A DNA stretch of 64,000 nt from Janthinobacterium sp. SUN073 (GCF_030397665.1 NZ_JAPUBT010000001.1:1568781-1632780); one strand, 5' to 3'. Shown: positions 1-8,768, numbered from the stretch's first letter. Numbers and translations: made by a program. Notes: generated from the sequence alone by a model not told the origin.

Positions 1-27
1 GTCGCCATGATCCTGGAGATGATTTGA
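1..27 (+). CDS. 3' end of an upstream gene (partial)
   Basis: Reading from base 1 gives a short open frame ending VAMILEMI and a TGA stop at 25-27. The stop overlaps the ATG of the next gene as TGATG, the usual arrangement of translationally coupled genes. Only nine codons are inside the window, so the product cannot be named. The call rests on the overlap and on the good ribosome binding site for the next gene lying inside this frame. Confidence 0.35.
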   Translation, partial: VAMILEMI

Positions 28-491
28 TGGAAGCACTCTCGTCCGACCTGATTTACCAGGCCGTGAAACTGCTTGGCGCCCAGTCGGACGCCGACGACGC
101 GGTGGAAGCGCAAGTCCGTGCCCTGGTCGGCGACGACCTCACCGTGCGCCGTTTGGCCGACGTGGTGCCGGAAGCCTTCGGCCTGGTGCTGGCATCGCAC
201 CTTCCCGGCGCCGAAAACATGACCTTGCCCGACACCTTCCGCGCCCAGGACGACGACGGCGAGTGGGTGGAATTCCCCTTGCGCCGCGAACCGATCTTTG
301 TTGTCGCCCTGGACATCGCCCAGCATACCTTCCACAACGGCCCGCGCGCGCTGATGCAGAACCTGGCCGACCGCAGCTCCTTGCTGTCGGCCATCAACAA
401 GGCCCTGAACGCGGGCGGCTCGCTCGATGGCACGACGCTTGGCCCGCCGTCCTTCTTCGGCCTGCCGGCATCTCTGTACCAGGCGGCATAA
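27..491 (+). CDS. hypothetical protein, 154 aa
   Basis: I do not recognise this family. The ATG at 27 is preferred over a TTG one codon earlier because GGAG at 15-18 lies 8 bases upstream of it. The product is acidic, with a run of Asp and Glu near residues 75-82 (AQDDDGEWVEF) and no signal peptide or membrane segment. The C-terminal third is rich in Gly, Ser and Leu. The TGATG overlap with the preceding frame suggests it is the second or later gene of an operon that begins outside the window. It converges on the M16 peptidase gene and the two share a terminator hairpin. Function unknown. Confidence 0.7.
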   Translation: MEALSSDLIYQAVKLLGAQSDADDAVEAQVRALVGDDLTVRRLADVVPEAFGLVLASHLPGAENMTLPDTFRAQDDDGEWVEFPLRREPIFVVALDIAQHTFHNGPRALMQNLADRSSLLSAINKALNAGGSLDGTTLGPPSFFGLPASLYQAA

Positions 492-493
492 TG

Positions 494-519
494 AAAAACG
501 GCGCCCGCAGGCGCCGTTT
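494..519. terminator. bidirectional terminator hairpin
   Basis: A perfect 10-bp stem, AAACGGCGCC at 496-505 and GGCGCCGTTT at 510-519, encloses the loop CGCA. It has an A-run on the left and a T-run on the right, so it can act in both directions. It lies exactly between the convergent ends of the hypothetical gene (stop at 491) and the M16 peptidase gene (stop at 526). Confidence 0.8.
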
Positions 520-525
520 CAACGA

Positions 526-3303
526 TTATCGTGCCAGCGGCACGCCGTCGGCATCGAGTACCGTCACCTCGCCCCAGCCCAGTTCGCGCACGCCCGCCTC
601 GATCTTGCGCAGGTCGCCGATGACCAGCCACACCAGCTCGTCGGGCCGTACGAACCTGGCGCCGGCACTGGCCAGCTGCGCTTCGTCGAGCGTCCGCATC
701 CTGGCCGAATAAGCGGACCAGTACGTGTCAGGCAAACCCTGGTTAAGACTCGTCAATGCCGCCGAATCGAGTGCTGCCAGGGTTTCAAAACGGCCCGCCA
801 GGCGCGAGTTCATATTGCGCATGATGCTGTTGAACTCTTCGCCCTGCACCGGCCGCTCGCCCGCCACGCCGCGGATTTCCTTCGCCACTTCCTGCATCGC
901 CTCGCGCGTCTTGTCCGTCTGTACTGGCGCCAGCACCATGAAGGCACGCTGGCCGCGTGGACGCGTCAGCACGCCGCTGGTGCCGTAGCTCCAGTGCTTG
1001 TCCAGCCGCAGATTGCGGTTCAGGCGCGAGGTGGCCATGCCGCCGAAGTTCTGCATCAAGGGTTCCATCGCCAGGTCTTCCGGCTGTCCCGGCGGCAGCG
1101 ACAGGTGTGCGGCGACAATAGTCGATTGCGGCGCGTCGGGTTTGTCGATCAGGAAGACGCGCTTGCCCGCCGTGCGGCCCGGTGCGGCCAACGCCTTGGC
1201 TGGCGCGCTGCCGCCCTTCCAGCTGCCGAACGACGCTTCCAGTGCCGGCATCAGCTGCGCCAGCGTGGTGTCGCCTGTGACGATGAGGGTGGCGCTGCCC
1301 GGCTTGAACCAGGTGGCGTGCCATTGCGCCACGTCGGCGCGCGTCAGGCCTTGCACGCTGTTGACATCGCCCGAAGCGGGCCGGCCATAAGCGTTCTGCG
1401 TGCCATACAGAATAGCCGGCACGATGCGCATGGCCAGGCTGGTCGGCTGGGCCTTTTCCTGGCCGATCTGCGCCAGCCGGCGCTGCTTCTGCTGCGCGAA
1501 CAGGTCCTCACCAAAGGCCGGCTGCAGGGCCGCGTCGGCCATCAGCGCCAGCGATGGCGCCAGGTTGCCCGCCGTCGATTGCAGACGCAGCAGGGACAGG
1601 TCGTCCAGCGAACTGCTGGACAGGCTGGCGCCCAGCGATTCAAGCGCGTCGGACAGCTGGAAGGCATTGCGCGTGCGCGTGCCCTTGTCGAGCAAATCCA
1701 TGGCCAGCGACGCCGTGCCCGCCTTGGCGGCGCTATCCGAGGCGCTGCCCGCGTCGAGCGCCAGGGTCACGTTGACGATGGGCGCCGCGTGCCGCTGCAG
1801 CAGCACCACCTTCACGCCATTTTTCAGCTGCGCGCGCTCGATGGCGGGAAACGCCACGTCGGGCGGCGTGCCGAGGGCCGGCAGCAGCTTGCGGTCCAGC
1901 GTGGATTTTTCCGCCGCCAGCTGCGCGAACGGTTTGACGGTCATGGTGTGGCTGTAGCCATTGAGCCAGGCCGCGCCGCTGCGCCGGACTTGCTCCGGCG
2001 TGGCATTGGCGACCGCTTCCAGCTTGTCCAGATACGCTTCCGGCGTGGCGCCAAACGTCGCGTTCTCCGACAGCTGGTTGGCCCGACGGCCGAGACGCTC
2101 GTTGCCACGCGCCACTTCCGCCAGCGCGCTCGTCTTGACGCGCGCCAGCTCCGCTGCCGTCGGTCCCTGCACCAGCAACTGCCGCAGCACGCTCTCCATC
2201 TCGCGCTCGGCATCGGCGGGCGAGACGCCCGGCTTGACCGTCACGATGATATTGAAGGTGCTGCCCAGCTCTCCTTCGTTGACGCCCGCCTGGACGGATG
2301 TCGCCAGGCTTTTGTCGTACACCAGGCGGCGCACCAGGCGTGAGCTCTTCGACCCCGCAAGCACATCGGCCAGCAGCGACAGGCGCACCACCTCGGGGTC
2401 GCTGACCGCCGGCGCGTGGTAGCTGCGGTAGATGCGCGCCTGCGGCACGCGGTCTTCCATCTCGCTGCGGATATTGCTGTCCAGGCGCGGAATCCAGCTC
2501 TGCGTGCGCGGCAGCGGCGGGCCCGGCGGGATGGCGCCGAAATACTGCGTCACCAGCGCCAGAGCGCGCTCCGGCGTGATGTCGCCGGCCAGCGAAATGA
2601 CGGCGTTGTTCGGGCCATAATAGGTGCGATACCACTGCTTGATATCGTCCAGCGAGGCCGCATTCAAGTCGTCCATGCTGCCGATCGTCGACCATGAATA
2701 GGGGTGCGAATACGGATACATCTGCGCGCTGATTTCTTGCCACACGCGGCCATACGGCTGGTTTTCGCCCTGGCGCTTTTCATTCTGCACCACGCCGCGC
2801 TCGCGCTCGAGCATCTCCTTCGAAATGTAGTTGCCCAGGTAGCCCATGCGGTCCGATTCCAGGTACAGGGTACGCTCGAGCGCGGACACGGGCACGTCTT
2901 CATAAAAATTGGTGCGGTCGCCATCGGTCGTGCCGTTGCGGTTGCTGGCCCCCAGGTCATCCATCGCTTCGCGGAAGCCATGCGGATAGTTTTCCGACCC
3001 GTTGAAGAAGAAGTGCTCGAACAGGTGCGCAAAGCCCGTCTTGCCACGCTGCTCATTGCGCGATCCCACGTGGTACCACAGGTTCACGGCCACCACGGGC
3101 ACGCTGTGGTCTTCATGCACGATCAGGGTCAGGCCGTTCTTGAGCACGAATCTCTGCTGCTTGAGGGCGTAAGTGCTGCGCTGGAACGGCACCTGGGAGG
3201 CCGGCGCCGCTTTCACGGTCGCGGCCGGCGTGGCGGCATGCAGGGGAACGGCCATTTGCGCGGCGGCGGAAAGGGCCAGGGATATCAATAATTTCTGTTT
3301 CAT
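526..3303 (-). CDS. M16 family zinc metallopeptidase (two-domain, secreted)
   Basis: The 925-residue protein begins with a signal peptide (MKQKLLISLALSAAA..., cleavage near residue 23), so it should be periplasmic or membrane-associated. The N-terminal M16 domain has the inverted zinc motif HLFEH at residues 93-97 and a plausible third ligand, Glu175, in VVQNEKR. The second M16 half (about residue 500 onward) lacks the HxxEH motif, as expected for the inactive half of a fused M16 clamshell. I chose the ATG at 3303 because AGGA lies just upstream and the longer frame would place 34 non-signal residues in front. Members degrade peptides in the cell envelope; the substrate is not evident here. 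The gene is divergent from a LysR regulator. Confidence 0.9.
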   Translation of the reverse strand: MKQKLLISLALSAAAQMAVPLHAATPAATVKAAPASQVPFQRSTYALKQQRFVLKNGLTLIVHEDHSVPVVAVNLWYHVGSRNEQRGKTGFAHLFEHFFFNGSENYPHGFREAMDDLGASNRNGTTDGDRTNFYEDVPVSALERTLYLESDRMGYLGNYISKEMLERERGVVQNEKRQGENQPYGRVWQEISAQMYPYSHPYSWSTIGSMDDLNAASLDDIKQWYRTYYGPNNAVISLAGDITPERALALVTQYFGAIPPGPPLPRTQSWIPRLDSNIRSEMEDRVPQARIYRSYHAPAVSDPEVVRLSLLADVLAGSKSSRLVRRLVYDKSLATSVQAGVNEGELGSTFNIIVTVKPGVSPADAEREMESVLRQLLVQGPTAAELARVKTSALAEVARGNERLGRRANQLSENATFGATPEAYLDKLEAVANATPEQVRRSGAAWLNGYSHTMTVKPFAQLAAEKSTLDRKLLPALGTPPDVAFPAIERAQLKNGVKVVLLQRHAAPIVNVTLALDAGSASDSAAKAGTASLAMDLLDKGTRTRNAFQLSDALESLGASLSSSSLDDLSLLRLQSTAGNLAPSLALMADAALQPAFGEDLFAQQKQRRLAQIGQEKAQPTSLAMRIVPAILYGTQNAYGRPASGDVNSVQGLTRADVAQWHATWFKPGSATLIVTGDTTLAQLMPALEASFGSWKGGSAPAKALAAPGRTAGKRVFLIDKPDAPQSTIVAAHLSLPPGQPEDLAMEPLMQNFGGMATSRLNRNLRLDKHWSYGTSGVLTRPRGQRAFMVLAPVQTDKTREAMQEVAKEIRGVAGERPVQGEEFNSIMRNMNSRLAGRFETLAALDSAALTSLNQGLPDTYWSAYSARMRTLDEAQLASAGARFVRPDELVWLVIGDLRKIEAGVRELGWGEVTVLDADGVPLAR

Positions 3304-3490
3304 TGCATTCCTGAAAAAAGAAAACTTCGCATGGGAAGATGCGGCGCAGTAGGCACCATGGCTGGCCGCAGCAGTGAAGTATTCTGCCAGATGTTTTGAT
3401 AGCAAAGAATTATTTATTGCATTTTAGAAATCTCGCCCGGCGGGCGCCGGCACCCTTTGCATTTGCCCATAAAGGCGGTACGATCCTGCG

Positions 3491-4471
3491 ATGGAAACCA
3501 AATGGCTGGAAGACTTCATCTCGCTCGCTGAAACGCATAATTTCAGCCGTTCCGCGGCCCTGCGCCACGTCACCCAGCCGGCCTTCTCGCGGCGCATCCA
3601 GTCGCTGGAAAACTGGCTCGGCATCGACCTGGTCGACCGCACCTCCTACCCCACGCGCCTGACGCCGGCCGGCGCCGTGTTTTACGAGCAGGCGCTGGAA
3701 ATGCTGGGGCAGATCAACGGCGTGCGCGCCCTCTTGCGCGGCAAGCGGGCGGCCACGCAAACGAGCGTCGACTTCGCCGTGCCGCATACCCTGTCGCTGA
3801 CCTTCATGCCGAAATGGCTGACGGCGCTGGAAGACGGTTTTGCGCCGATCAACAGCCGTTTGATGGCCCTGAACGTGCACGACGCCGTGCTGCAGCTGGT
3901 CGATGGCGGCTGCGACCTGCTGCTGTGCTATCACCATCCGCGCCAGCCGGTGCAGCTCGACCCGGGCCGCTACGACATGCTGGTGATGGGCCGCGAAACC
4001 GTGCGCGCGTATGCGCGCTGCGGCCAGGACAAGGTGCCGGACTTCGTCCTGCCTGGCAGCGCCAAGGAGCCGCTGCCCTTCCTCTCCTACACCAGCAATG
4101 CCTACCTGGGACGCATGGTGGAACTGCTGGTGGCCGACGCCAAGGCCCCCCTGTTCCTGGAAACCTGCTACGAAACAGACATGGCCGAAGGCCTCAAAAT
4201 GATGGCGCTGGAAGGACGCGGCATCGCCTTCCTGCCCGAATCGGCCGTCATGCGCGACGTCAAATACAAGCACCTGGCGCGCGCCGACGGCGGTGCGCCG
4301 GGCTGGGAAATTGAGCTGGAAATCCGTTTGTACCGGGAACGCCCGTCAAGCCTGCGTCCCGGCAAGCAGATCGTCGAAAGCCTGTGGCAGTATCTGGTGC
4401 AGGCGCAGGAAAGCGCCGCACGCGGCGGAAAAAAACGCCGGCGCGCGGCTGTCACCGCAATTCCATCCTGA
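3491..4471 (+). CDS. LysR family transcriptional regulator
   Basis: The 326-residue protein has the LysR N-terminal winged helix-turn-helix (residues 1-60, with FSRSAALRHVTQPAFSRRI as the recognition region) followed by a substrate-binding domain to about residue 300. The C-terminus is a basic tail (GGKKRRRAA). It is transcribed away from the M16 peptidase gene across a 187-bp gap. LysR proteins often control a divergent neighbour, so the peptidase is a candidate target, but the sequence does not prove it. The effector is unknown. Confidence 0.9.
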   Translation: METKWLEDFISLAETHNFSRSAALRHVTQPAFSRRIQSLENWLGIDLVDRTSYPTRLTPAGAVFYEQALEMLGQINGVRALLRGKRAATQTSVDFAVPHTLSLTFMPKWLTALEDGFAPINSRLMALNVHDAVLQLVDGGCDLLLCYHHPRQPVQLDPGRYDMLVMGRETVRAYARCGQDKVPDFVLPGSAKEPLPFLSYTSNAYLGRMVELLVADAKAPLFLETCYETDMAEGLKMMALEGRGIAFLPESAVMRDVKYKHLARADGGAPGWEIELEIRLYRERPSSLRPGKQIVESLWQYLVQAQESAARGGKKRRRAAVTAIPS

Positions 4472-4598
4472 TCTCCTAACTATGCAATAAATGCATAACC
4501 GGATGCGCACAAAGCATTGGCCGGGGCATGAGGCTATCGCCTACGATGCGGTTCCGCTGCGCGCAACTCAATTGACTGCGCCTACCACAGCATTTTTG

Positions 4599-4716
4599 AA
4601 TGCCAGGAAAAATCGTAGCGAGCGGCAGTGATTTGTGGCCGAGAAGCGCAGCTGTACGAAGGTACAGCGAGCATCGCCGGCCGCAAAGCACGACGCGCAG
4701 TAGATTTTTCGGCATT
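4599..4716. repeat. nested-hairpin dispersed repeat, copy 1
   Basis: This 118-bp element folds on itself along its whole length. Outer arms: AATGCC (4599-4604) and GAAAAATC (4607-4614) pair with GATTTTTC (4703-4710) and GGCATT (4711-4716). Middle stem: 4628-4640 pairs with 4679-4691 with one G-T wobble and one mismatch. Core: GCTGTAC (4651-4657), loop GAAG, GTACAGC (4662-4668). A second copy with the same middle sequence but different, still self-complementary, outer arms and core lies at 49119-49241. It sits between the LysR gene and gdhA. The T-run in the right arm could also serve as a terminator. Confidence 0.8.
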
Positions 4717-4748
4717 ACACCACCGTTTTGTCCAGGAGCTTATCAAGC

Positions 4749-6035
4749 ATGACCAGCAAGCACGCACTTCCTTCCTACCTCAATCCTGAAGACCTGGGCC
4801 CATGGGGCGTCTACCTCGAGCAGATCGACCGCGTTACGCCGTACCTGGGCAACCTGTCGCGCTGGGTGGAAACGCTGAAGCGTCCTAAGCGCATCCTGAC
4901 GGTCGACGTGCCTATCGAGCGCGATGATGGCACCATTGCCCACTACGAAGGCTACCGCGTGCAGCACAATCTGTCGCGCGGCCCGGGCAAGGGCGGCGTG
5001 CGCTTCCACCAGGACGTGACCCTGTCGGAAGTGATGGCCCTTTCGGCCTGGATGACGGTCAAGAATGCAGCCGTCAACGTGCCATACGGCGGCGCCAAAG
5101 GCGGTATCCGTGTCGATCCGAAGACCCTGTCGCGCAATGAACTGCAACGCCTGACCCGCCGCTACACGAGCGAGATCAGCATGATCATCGGACCAAACAA
5201 GGATATTCCGGCGCCGGACGTCAACACGAATGAACAAGTCATGGCGTGGATGATGGACAGCTACGCCATGATCGGCGGCAACATGTCGACCGGCGTGGTG
5301 ACGGGCAAACCGATCTCGCTGGGCGGTAGCCTGGGTCGCCGCGATGCGACGGGCCGCGGCGTGTTCGTCGTCGGTTGCGATGCGGCCGCCAAGGTCGGCA
5401 TGTCGCTCGAAGGCGCGAAAGTCATCGTGCAAGGTTTCGGCAATGTGGGCGGCGTCGCCGCACGCATGTTCGCTGAAGCCGGTTCGAAAATCGTCGCGGT
5501 ACAAGACCACAAGACCACCGTGGTGCATGCCGGCGGCTTGAACATCCCGCAATTGCTGGCACACGTGGCCGAAGTGGGCAGCGTCGAAGGCTTCCCGGGC
5601 GCCGAGGCATTCGTGCCGCGCGAAGATTTCTGGGGCATCGATTGCGACATCCTGATCCCGGCCGCACTGGAACAGCAGATCACGGCCGAACGCGCACAAG
5701 TCATCCGCGCCAAGATCATCCTGGAAGGCGCCAATGGCCCGACCCTGCCGGCAGCGGACGACATCCTGACCGACCGCGGCGTATTGATCGTGCCGGACGT
5801 GCTGGCCAACGCCGGCGGCGTGACCGTCAGCTACTTCGAGTGGGCACAGAACTTCTCGAGCTTCTTCTGGACCGAAGAAGAAATCAACAGCCGCCTGACC
5901 CGCATCATGCGCGAAGCGTTCGACGCGGTATGGCAAGTGTCGCAAGAGAAGAAAGTGTCGATGCGTACCGCCACCTTCATCCTGGCATGCACGCGCGTCC
6001 TGCAAGCTCGCGAAGTGCGCGGCCTGTATCCTTAA
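4749..6035 (+). CDS. gdhA: Glu/Leu/Phe/Val-type glutamate dehydrogenase
   Basis: The enzyme interconverts glutamate and 2-oxoglutarate plus ammonia with NAD(P). The 428-residue product has the N-terminal dimerisation/substrate domain with [10 protein letters not shown] (Lys81) and the catalytic lysine region [16 protein letters not shown] (Lys105, Lys117). The C-terminal Rossmann domain follows, with GFGNVGG near residue 230. The ATG at 4749 has AGGAGCT upstream; an in-frame start 21 bases earlier has no such site. The gene stands alone and is bracketed by nested-hairpin repeats on both sides (4599-4716 and 6041-6133). Cofactor preference cannot be read with confidence. Confidence 0.95.
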   Translation: MTSKHALPSYLNPEDLGPWGVYLEQIDRVTPYLGNLSRWVETLKRPKRILTVDVPIERDDGTIAHYEGYRVQHNLSRGPGKGGVRFHQDVTLSEVMALSAWMTVKNAAVNVPYGGAKGGIRVDPKTLSRNELQRLTRRYTSEISMIIGPNKDIPAPDVNTNEQVMAWMMDSYAMIGGNMSTGVVTGKPISLGGSLGRRDATGRGVFVVGCDAAAKVGMSLEGAKVIVQGFGNVGGVAARMFAEAGSKIVAVQDHKTTVVHAGGLNIPQLLAHVAEVGSVEGFPGAEAFVPREDFWGIDCDILIPAALEQQITAERAQVIRAKIILEGANGPTLPAADDILTDRGVLIVPDVLANAGGVTVSYFEWAQNFSSFFWTEEEINSRLTRIMREAFDAVWQVSQEKKVSMRTATFILACTRVLQAREVRGLYP

Positions 6036-6040
6036 TGGCT

Positions 6041-6133
6041 GCCTGAGAAAAAGCCCAGGGCGTTGTTGCCCGCCCCTCGCCGTACTGGCGTACTGTCTTC
6101 GGGGCGGCGCCTAGCCCTGGGCATTTTTCAGGC
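6041..6133. repeat. long inverted repeat downstream of gdhA with GTAC core hairpin
   Basis: The outer arms are GCCTGA (6041-6046) plus GCCCAGGGC (6053-6061), pairing with GCCCTGGGC (6114-6122) and TCAGGC (6128-6133). An A-run and a T-run lie between the blocks, which gives a terminator-like outline. Inside, CGCCCC pairs with GGGGCG and the core is GTAC-TGGC-GTAC (6082-6093). The GTAC-N4-GTAC core and nested layout resemble the 4599-4716 and 49119-49241 elements, although the middle sequence differs. It lies between the convergent gdhA and galE genes. Confidence 0.7.
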
Positions 6134-6155
6134 GCCATTGGTTTGCTGCTGCTCT

Positions 6156-6195
6156 AAAAAAATCCCGCCACACTTGCGTGTGAGCGGGATTTTTT
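6156..6195. terminator. bidirectional rho-independent terminator between gdhA and galE
   Basis: AAAAAATCCCGC at the left pairs with GCGGGATTTTTT at the right. The short inner stem ACAC/GTGT and a TTGC loop close the hairpin. Runs of A and T on the two sides fit termination of both gdhA (rightward) and galE (leftward). Confidence 0.85.
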
Positions 6196-6213
6196 ATGGG
6201 CGTCGGATTTGCG

Positions 6214-7233
6214 TCAGGCTGAATAACCTTGCGGGTTCTGGTGCTGCCAGCGCCAGTGGTCGGTGCACATGTCATCGATGTTCTTCTGCGCTTGCCAGCC
6301 CAGCAATTGCTTCGCCTTGTCGGCCGAGGCGTAGCAGCTGGCAATGTCGCCCGGGCGGCGCGGCACGATGTCGTACGGCACGGTGCGGCCGCTGGCCGCT
6401 TCGAAGGCGCGCACGGTATCGAGCACGCTGTAACCGTGGCCCGTGCCCAGGTTGACGGTAAAGCCGCCCTCGGTGGAAAACAGGCGGTTCAACGCGGCCA
6501 CATGGCCCAGCGCCAGATCGACCACGTGGATGTAGTCGCGCACGCCCGTACCATCCGGCGTAGTGTAGTCGTTGCCGAAGACGGCCAGGCGCTCGCGGCG
6601 GCCCACGGCCACCTGGGCGATGAAGGGCATCAGATTGTTCGGGATGCCGGCCGGATCTTCACCGATCAAGCCGCTGGCATGCGCGCCCACCGGATTAAAG
6701 TAGCGCAGCACGCCGACTTGCCATTGAGCATCGGCATGCACGAGATCGGCCAGGATCTGCTCGACCATCAGCTTGGAGCGGCCGTACGGGTTGGTCACGG
6801 ACAGGCGCGACGATTCCAGGATCGGCAAGGCTTCCGGATCGCCGTACACGGTGGCCGAGGAGCTGAACACAAAACGCTTCACGTTCGCCGCCGCCAGCAC
6901 TTCCAGCAGCGCCACGGTGCCCGACACATTGTTATCCATATACATCAGTGGCTGCGCCACGGATTCGCCCACCGCCTTCAAGCCCGCGAAATGGATCACC
7001 GCATCGATGGCATGCTCACGCAAGACGGTGGCCATGGCCACGCGGTCGCGTACGTCAACCTCGTAGAAAGGCACGCTTTTGCCGGCAATGCGCTCCACGC
7101 GCGCCATGGCTTCGCGCGCGCTATTGCACAGATTATCCACCGCGACGACATCAAAGCCGGCAGCCAGCAATTCGACGCACGTATGCGAGCCGATGAAACC
7201 GGATGCGCCGGTGACGAGTATTTTCTTGGACAT
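6214..7233 (-). CDS. galE: UDP-glucose 4-epimerase
   Basis: The 339-residue protein interconverts UDP-glucose and UDP-galactose with NAD as cofactor. It shows the extended SDR glycine motif TGASGFIGSH at the N-terminus, the Ser of VFSSSATVYG and the catalytic YGRSK (YxxxK). The ATG at 7233 begins MSKKILVTG; a TTG four codons upstream is less likely. UDP-galactose would be the natural donor for the WbaP-type initiating transferase encoded at 11196-12659, so galE may feed the polysaccharide locus although it is separated from it by trmB and a tRNA gene. Confidence 0.93.
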   Translation of the reverse strand: MSKKILVTGASGFIGSHTCVELLAAGFDVVAVDNLCNSAREAMARVERIAGKSVPFYEVDVRDRVAMATVLREHAIDAVIHFAGLKAVGESVAQPLMYMDNNVSGTVALLEVLAAANVKRFVFSSSATVYGDPEALPILESSRLSVTNPYGRSKLMVEQILADLVHADAQWQVGVLRYFNPVGAHASGLIGEDPAGIPNNLMPFIAQVAVGRRERLAVFGNDYTTPDGTGVRDYIHVVDLALGHVAALNRLFSTEGGFTVNLGTGHGYSVLDTVRAFEAASGRTVPYDIVPRRPGDIASCYASADKAKQLLGWQAQKNIDDMCTDHWRWQHQNPQGYSA

Positions 7234-7308
7234 AATATCAATCAATACAAAAAAGATGAGGCTAACGTAATTCCCCCACCGTGCCTAGAGCGCACGCCAG
7301 CGCGCATG

Positions 7309-7340
7309 AAAAAAGCCTGCGGCGTCGCTGCCGCAGGCTT
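7309..7340 (-). terminator. rho-independent terminator of trmB
   Basis: AAGCCTGCGGC (7313-7323) pairs with GCCGCAGGCTT (7330-7340) around a 6-base loop. On the minus strand the stem is followed by a run of T. It lies just downstream of the trmB stop at 7380 and before the galE start. Confidence 0.8.
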
Positions 7341-7379
7341 GTTCTCGTGCAAACGGTACCGGTGGGCAAACCGTCAGGT

Positions 7380-8099
7380 TTAATTCTTGATGAAGACCAG
7401 ATCCCACACACCATGGCCCAGCTTCAAGCCACGGTTTTCAAACTTGGTCAGTGGACGGTACGCTGGCTGCGGCGCATAAGCATCGGCGCTGTTGCGCAGT
7501 TGCGGCTCGGCGCCGAGCACGTCCAGCATTTGCACCGCGTAATCTTCCCAATCGGTGGCGCAATGCAGATAGCCTCCCGGCGCCAGGCGATCGGTCAATT
7601 GCTTGACGAATGGCGACTGGATCAGGCGGCGCTTGTTGTGGCGCGCCTTGTGCCATGGATCGGGGAAAAACACGTGGATGCCGGCCAGCGAATTGGCAGG
7701 AATCATGTGCGTCAGCACCTCCACGGCATCGTGCTGCAGCAGGCGCAGATTCGTCAGCGACTCTTCGCCGATCAGTTTCAACAGACTGCCGACACCGGGC
7801 GTATGCACTTCGACGCCGATAAAATCCTTCTCCGGCATGGCCTTGGCGATATGCGCGGTCGTCGCCCCCATGCCAAAACCGATTTCCAGGATGACCGGCG
7901 CCTTGCGGCCGAACACCTGTTCGAAGTCCATCGATTCCTTGGCGAAAGGCACCAGGAACTGCGGCCCCAAGGTCTCAAGCGCGCGCGCCTGCGCGACAGA
8001 CAGCCGTCCCGCGCGGGTCACGAAGCTGCGGATGCGGTGTTCGGTCGGATCGTACATCATCGGCCGCGCCGGGCCGTTTGCTGGGGTATCAGAAGACAT
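7380..8099 (-). CDS. trmB: tRNA (guanine-N7)-methyltransferase
   Basis: TrmB makes m7G46 in tRNA variable loops. The 239-residue product has the class I SAM-binding motif ILEIGFGMG, the FIGVEVH segment after the second strand, and the family motif [19 protein letters not shown]. The first ATG (8099) is used; a second possible start lies at MMYDP, 13 residues in. A tRNA-Gly gene on the same strand ends 53 bases before the start codon, so the two may be transcribed together. Confidence 0.95.
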   Translation of the reverse strand: MSSDTPANGPARPMMYDPTEHRIRSFVTRAGRLSVAQARALETLGPQFLVPFAKESMDFEQVFGRKAPVILEIGFGMGATTAHIAKAMPEKDFIGVEVHTPGVGSLLKLIGEESLTNLRLLQHDAVEVLTHMIPANSLAGIHVFFPDPWHKARHNKRRLIQSPFVKQLTDRLAPGGYLHCATDWEDYAVQMLDVLGAEPQLRNSADAYAPQPAYRPLTKFENRGLKLGHGVWDLVFIKN

Positions 8100-8152
8100 G
8101 GGAATGAAGAAATAAGTGGCCGCGCCGCATAAAACCAGGCGCCAGCGAAAAA

Positions 8153-8226
8153 TGGAGCGGGTGAAGGGAATCGAACCCTCGTCGTAAGCTTGGGAAGCTT
8201 CTGCTCTACCATTGAGCTACACCCGC
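8153..8226 (-). tRNA. tRNA-Gly (anticodon CCC)
   Basis: On the minus strand the 74-nt gene has a 7-bp acceptor stem GCGGGTG/CACCCGC, a D arm GCTC-AATGGTA-GAGC, an anticodon loop TTCCCAA (anticodon CCC), a T arm with loop TTCGATT, and an encoded CCA end at 8153-8155. The outermost anticodon-stem pair is a G-A mismatch. It reads glycine GGG codons. Confidence 0.95.
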
Positions 8227-8513
8227 GAAGCCTGCATTTTACGCGGGATGGCAAGGACTTGGCAAACTTGTGAAGTACCATCCGATACCATAACGCGCCA
8301 TCCAGCAACCGTGAACTATCGCTCAGGTACATGACGGATTTGTCAACTCAGAGCAACATCATGAAGAAAAACGAAGAAAATGCTTTAATATGAAGTCGAA
8401 ATACCGTTAATTATTGTCACCATGAAGTGTGCAGCGCAGACCAGCATGAGAAATATTGCTACAATCGCGTGACAGCTTTAACATTTTCCCTGTTCAACCT
8501 CAAAGGATATCCC

Positions 8514-8768
8514 ATGAAAAAAATTCTGATCGCTTCGGCAATCCTGTGCTTCGCTTCCGCGCAAGCAATGGCTCAATCCGCTCCTGCTCCTGCTCCAGCA
8601 GCTACAACTGCCGCTGGCGCTGGCGCTGGCGCTGGTGCAGCTGCTGGTGCTACTGTTGCCGGCCTGAGCGTCAGCACCTTGATCGCTATCGGCGCAGCAG
8701 TTGCCGTTGTAGCCGGTGCAGCAAGCTCGGATTCGACCACCGCGCACACCACCCCAACCCACCATTAA
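8514..8768 (+). CDS. small secreted Ala/Gly-rich protein, GfcA/YjbE-like layout
   Basis: The 84-residue product starts at the ATG with AAAGGA upstream; longer in-frame extensions lack a ribosome site. It has a signal peptide (MKKILIASAILCF..., cleavage after AMA), a low-complexity Pro/Ala/Gly stretch, one hydrophobic segment (about residues 45-68) and a hydrophilic Ser/Thr/His tail ending TPTHH. This order is that of the small proteins GfcA (YmcD) and YjbE at the start of the Escherichia coli gfcABCDE and yjbEFGH operons. Similarity is in layout, not in alignable sequence. The locus also encodes a YjbH/GfcD-type protein at 37414-40419, which supports the link. TACAAT at 8459-8464 may be a -10 box. 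Biochemical role unknown. Confidence 0.75.
   Translation: MKKILIASAILCFASAQAMAQSAPAPAPAATTAAGAGAGAGAAAGATVAGLSVSTLIAIGAAVAVVAGAASSDSTTAHTTPTHH

Noticed and set aside
427..2343. 638-codon open frame on the plus strand
   Set aside because: Antisense of the M16 peptidase, which has signal peptide and zinc motif on the other strand.
4476..4715. Small minus-strand frame resembling one at 48995-49207 (both contain GH-x-SLPLAT)
   Set aside because: The shared peptide is explained by the shared repeat DNA at 4599-4716 and 49119-49241. Stem-preserving base changes point to structure, not coding, and starts differ.
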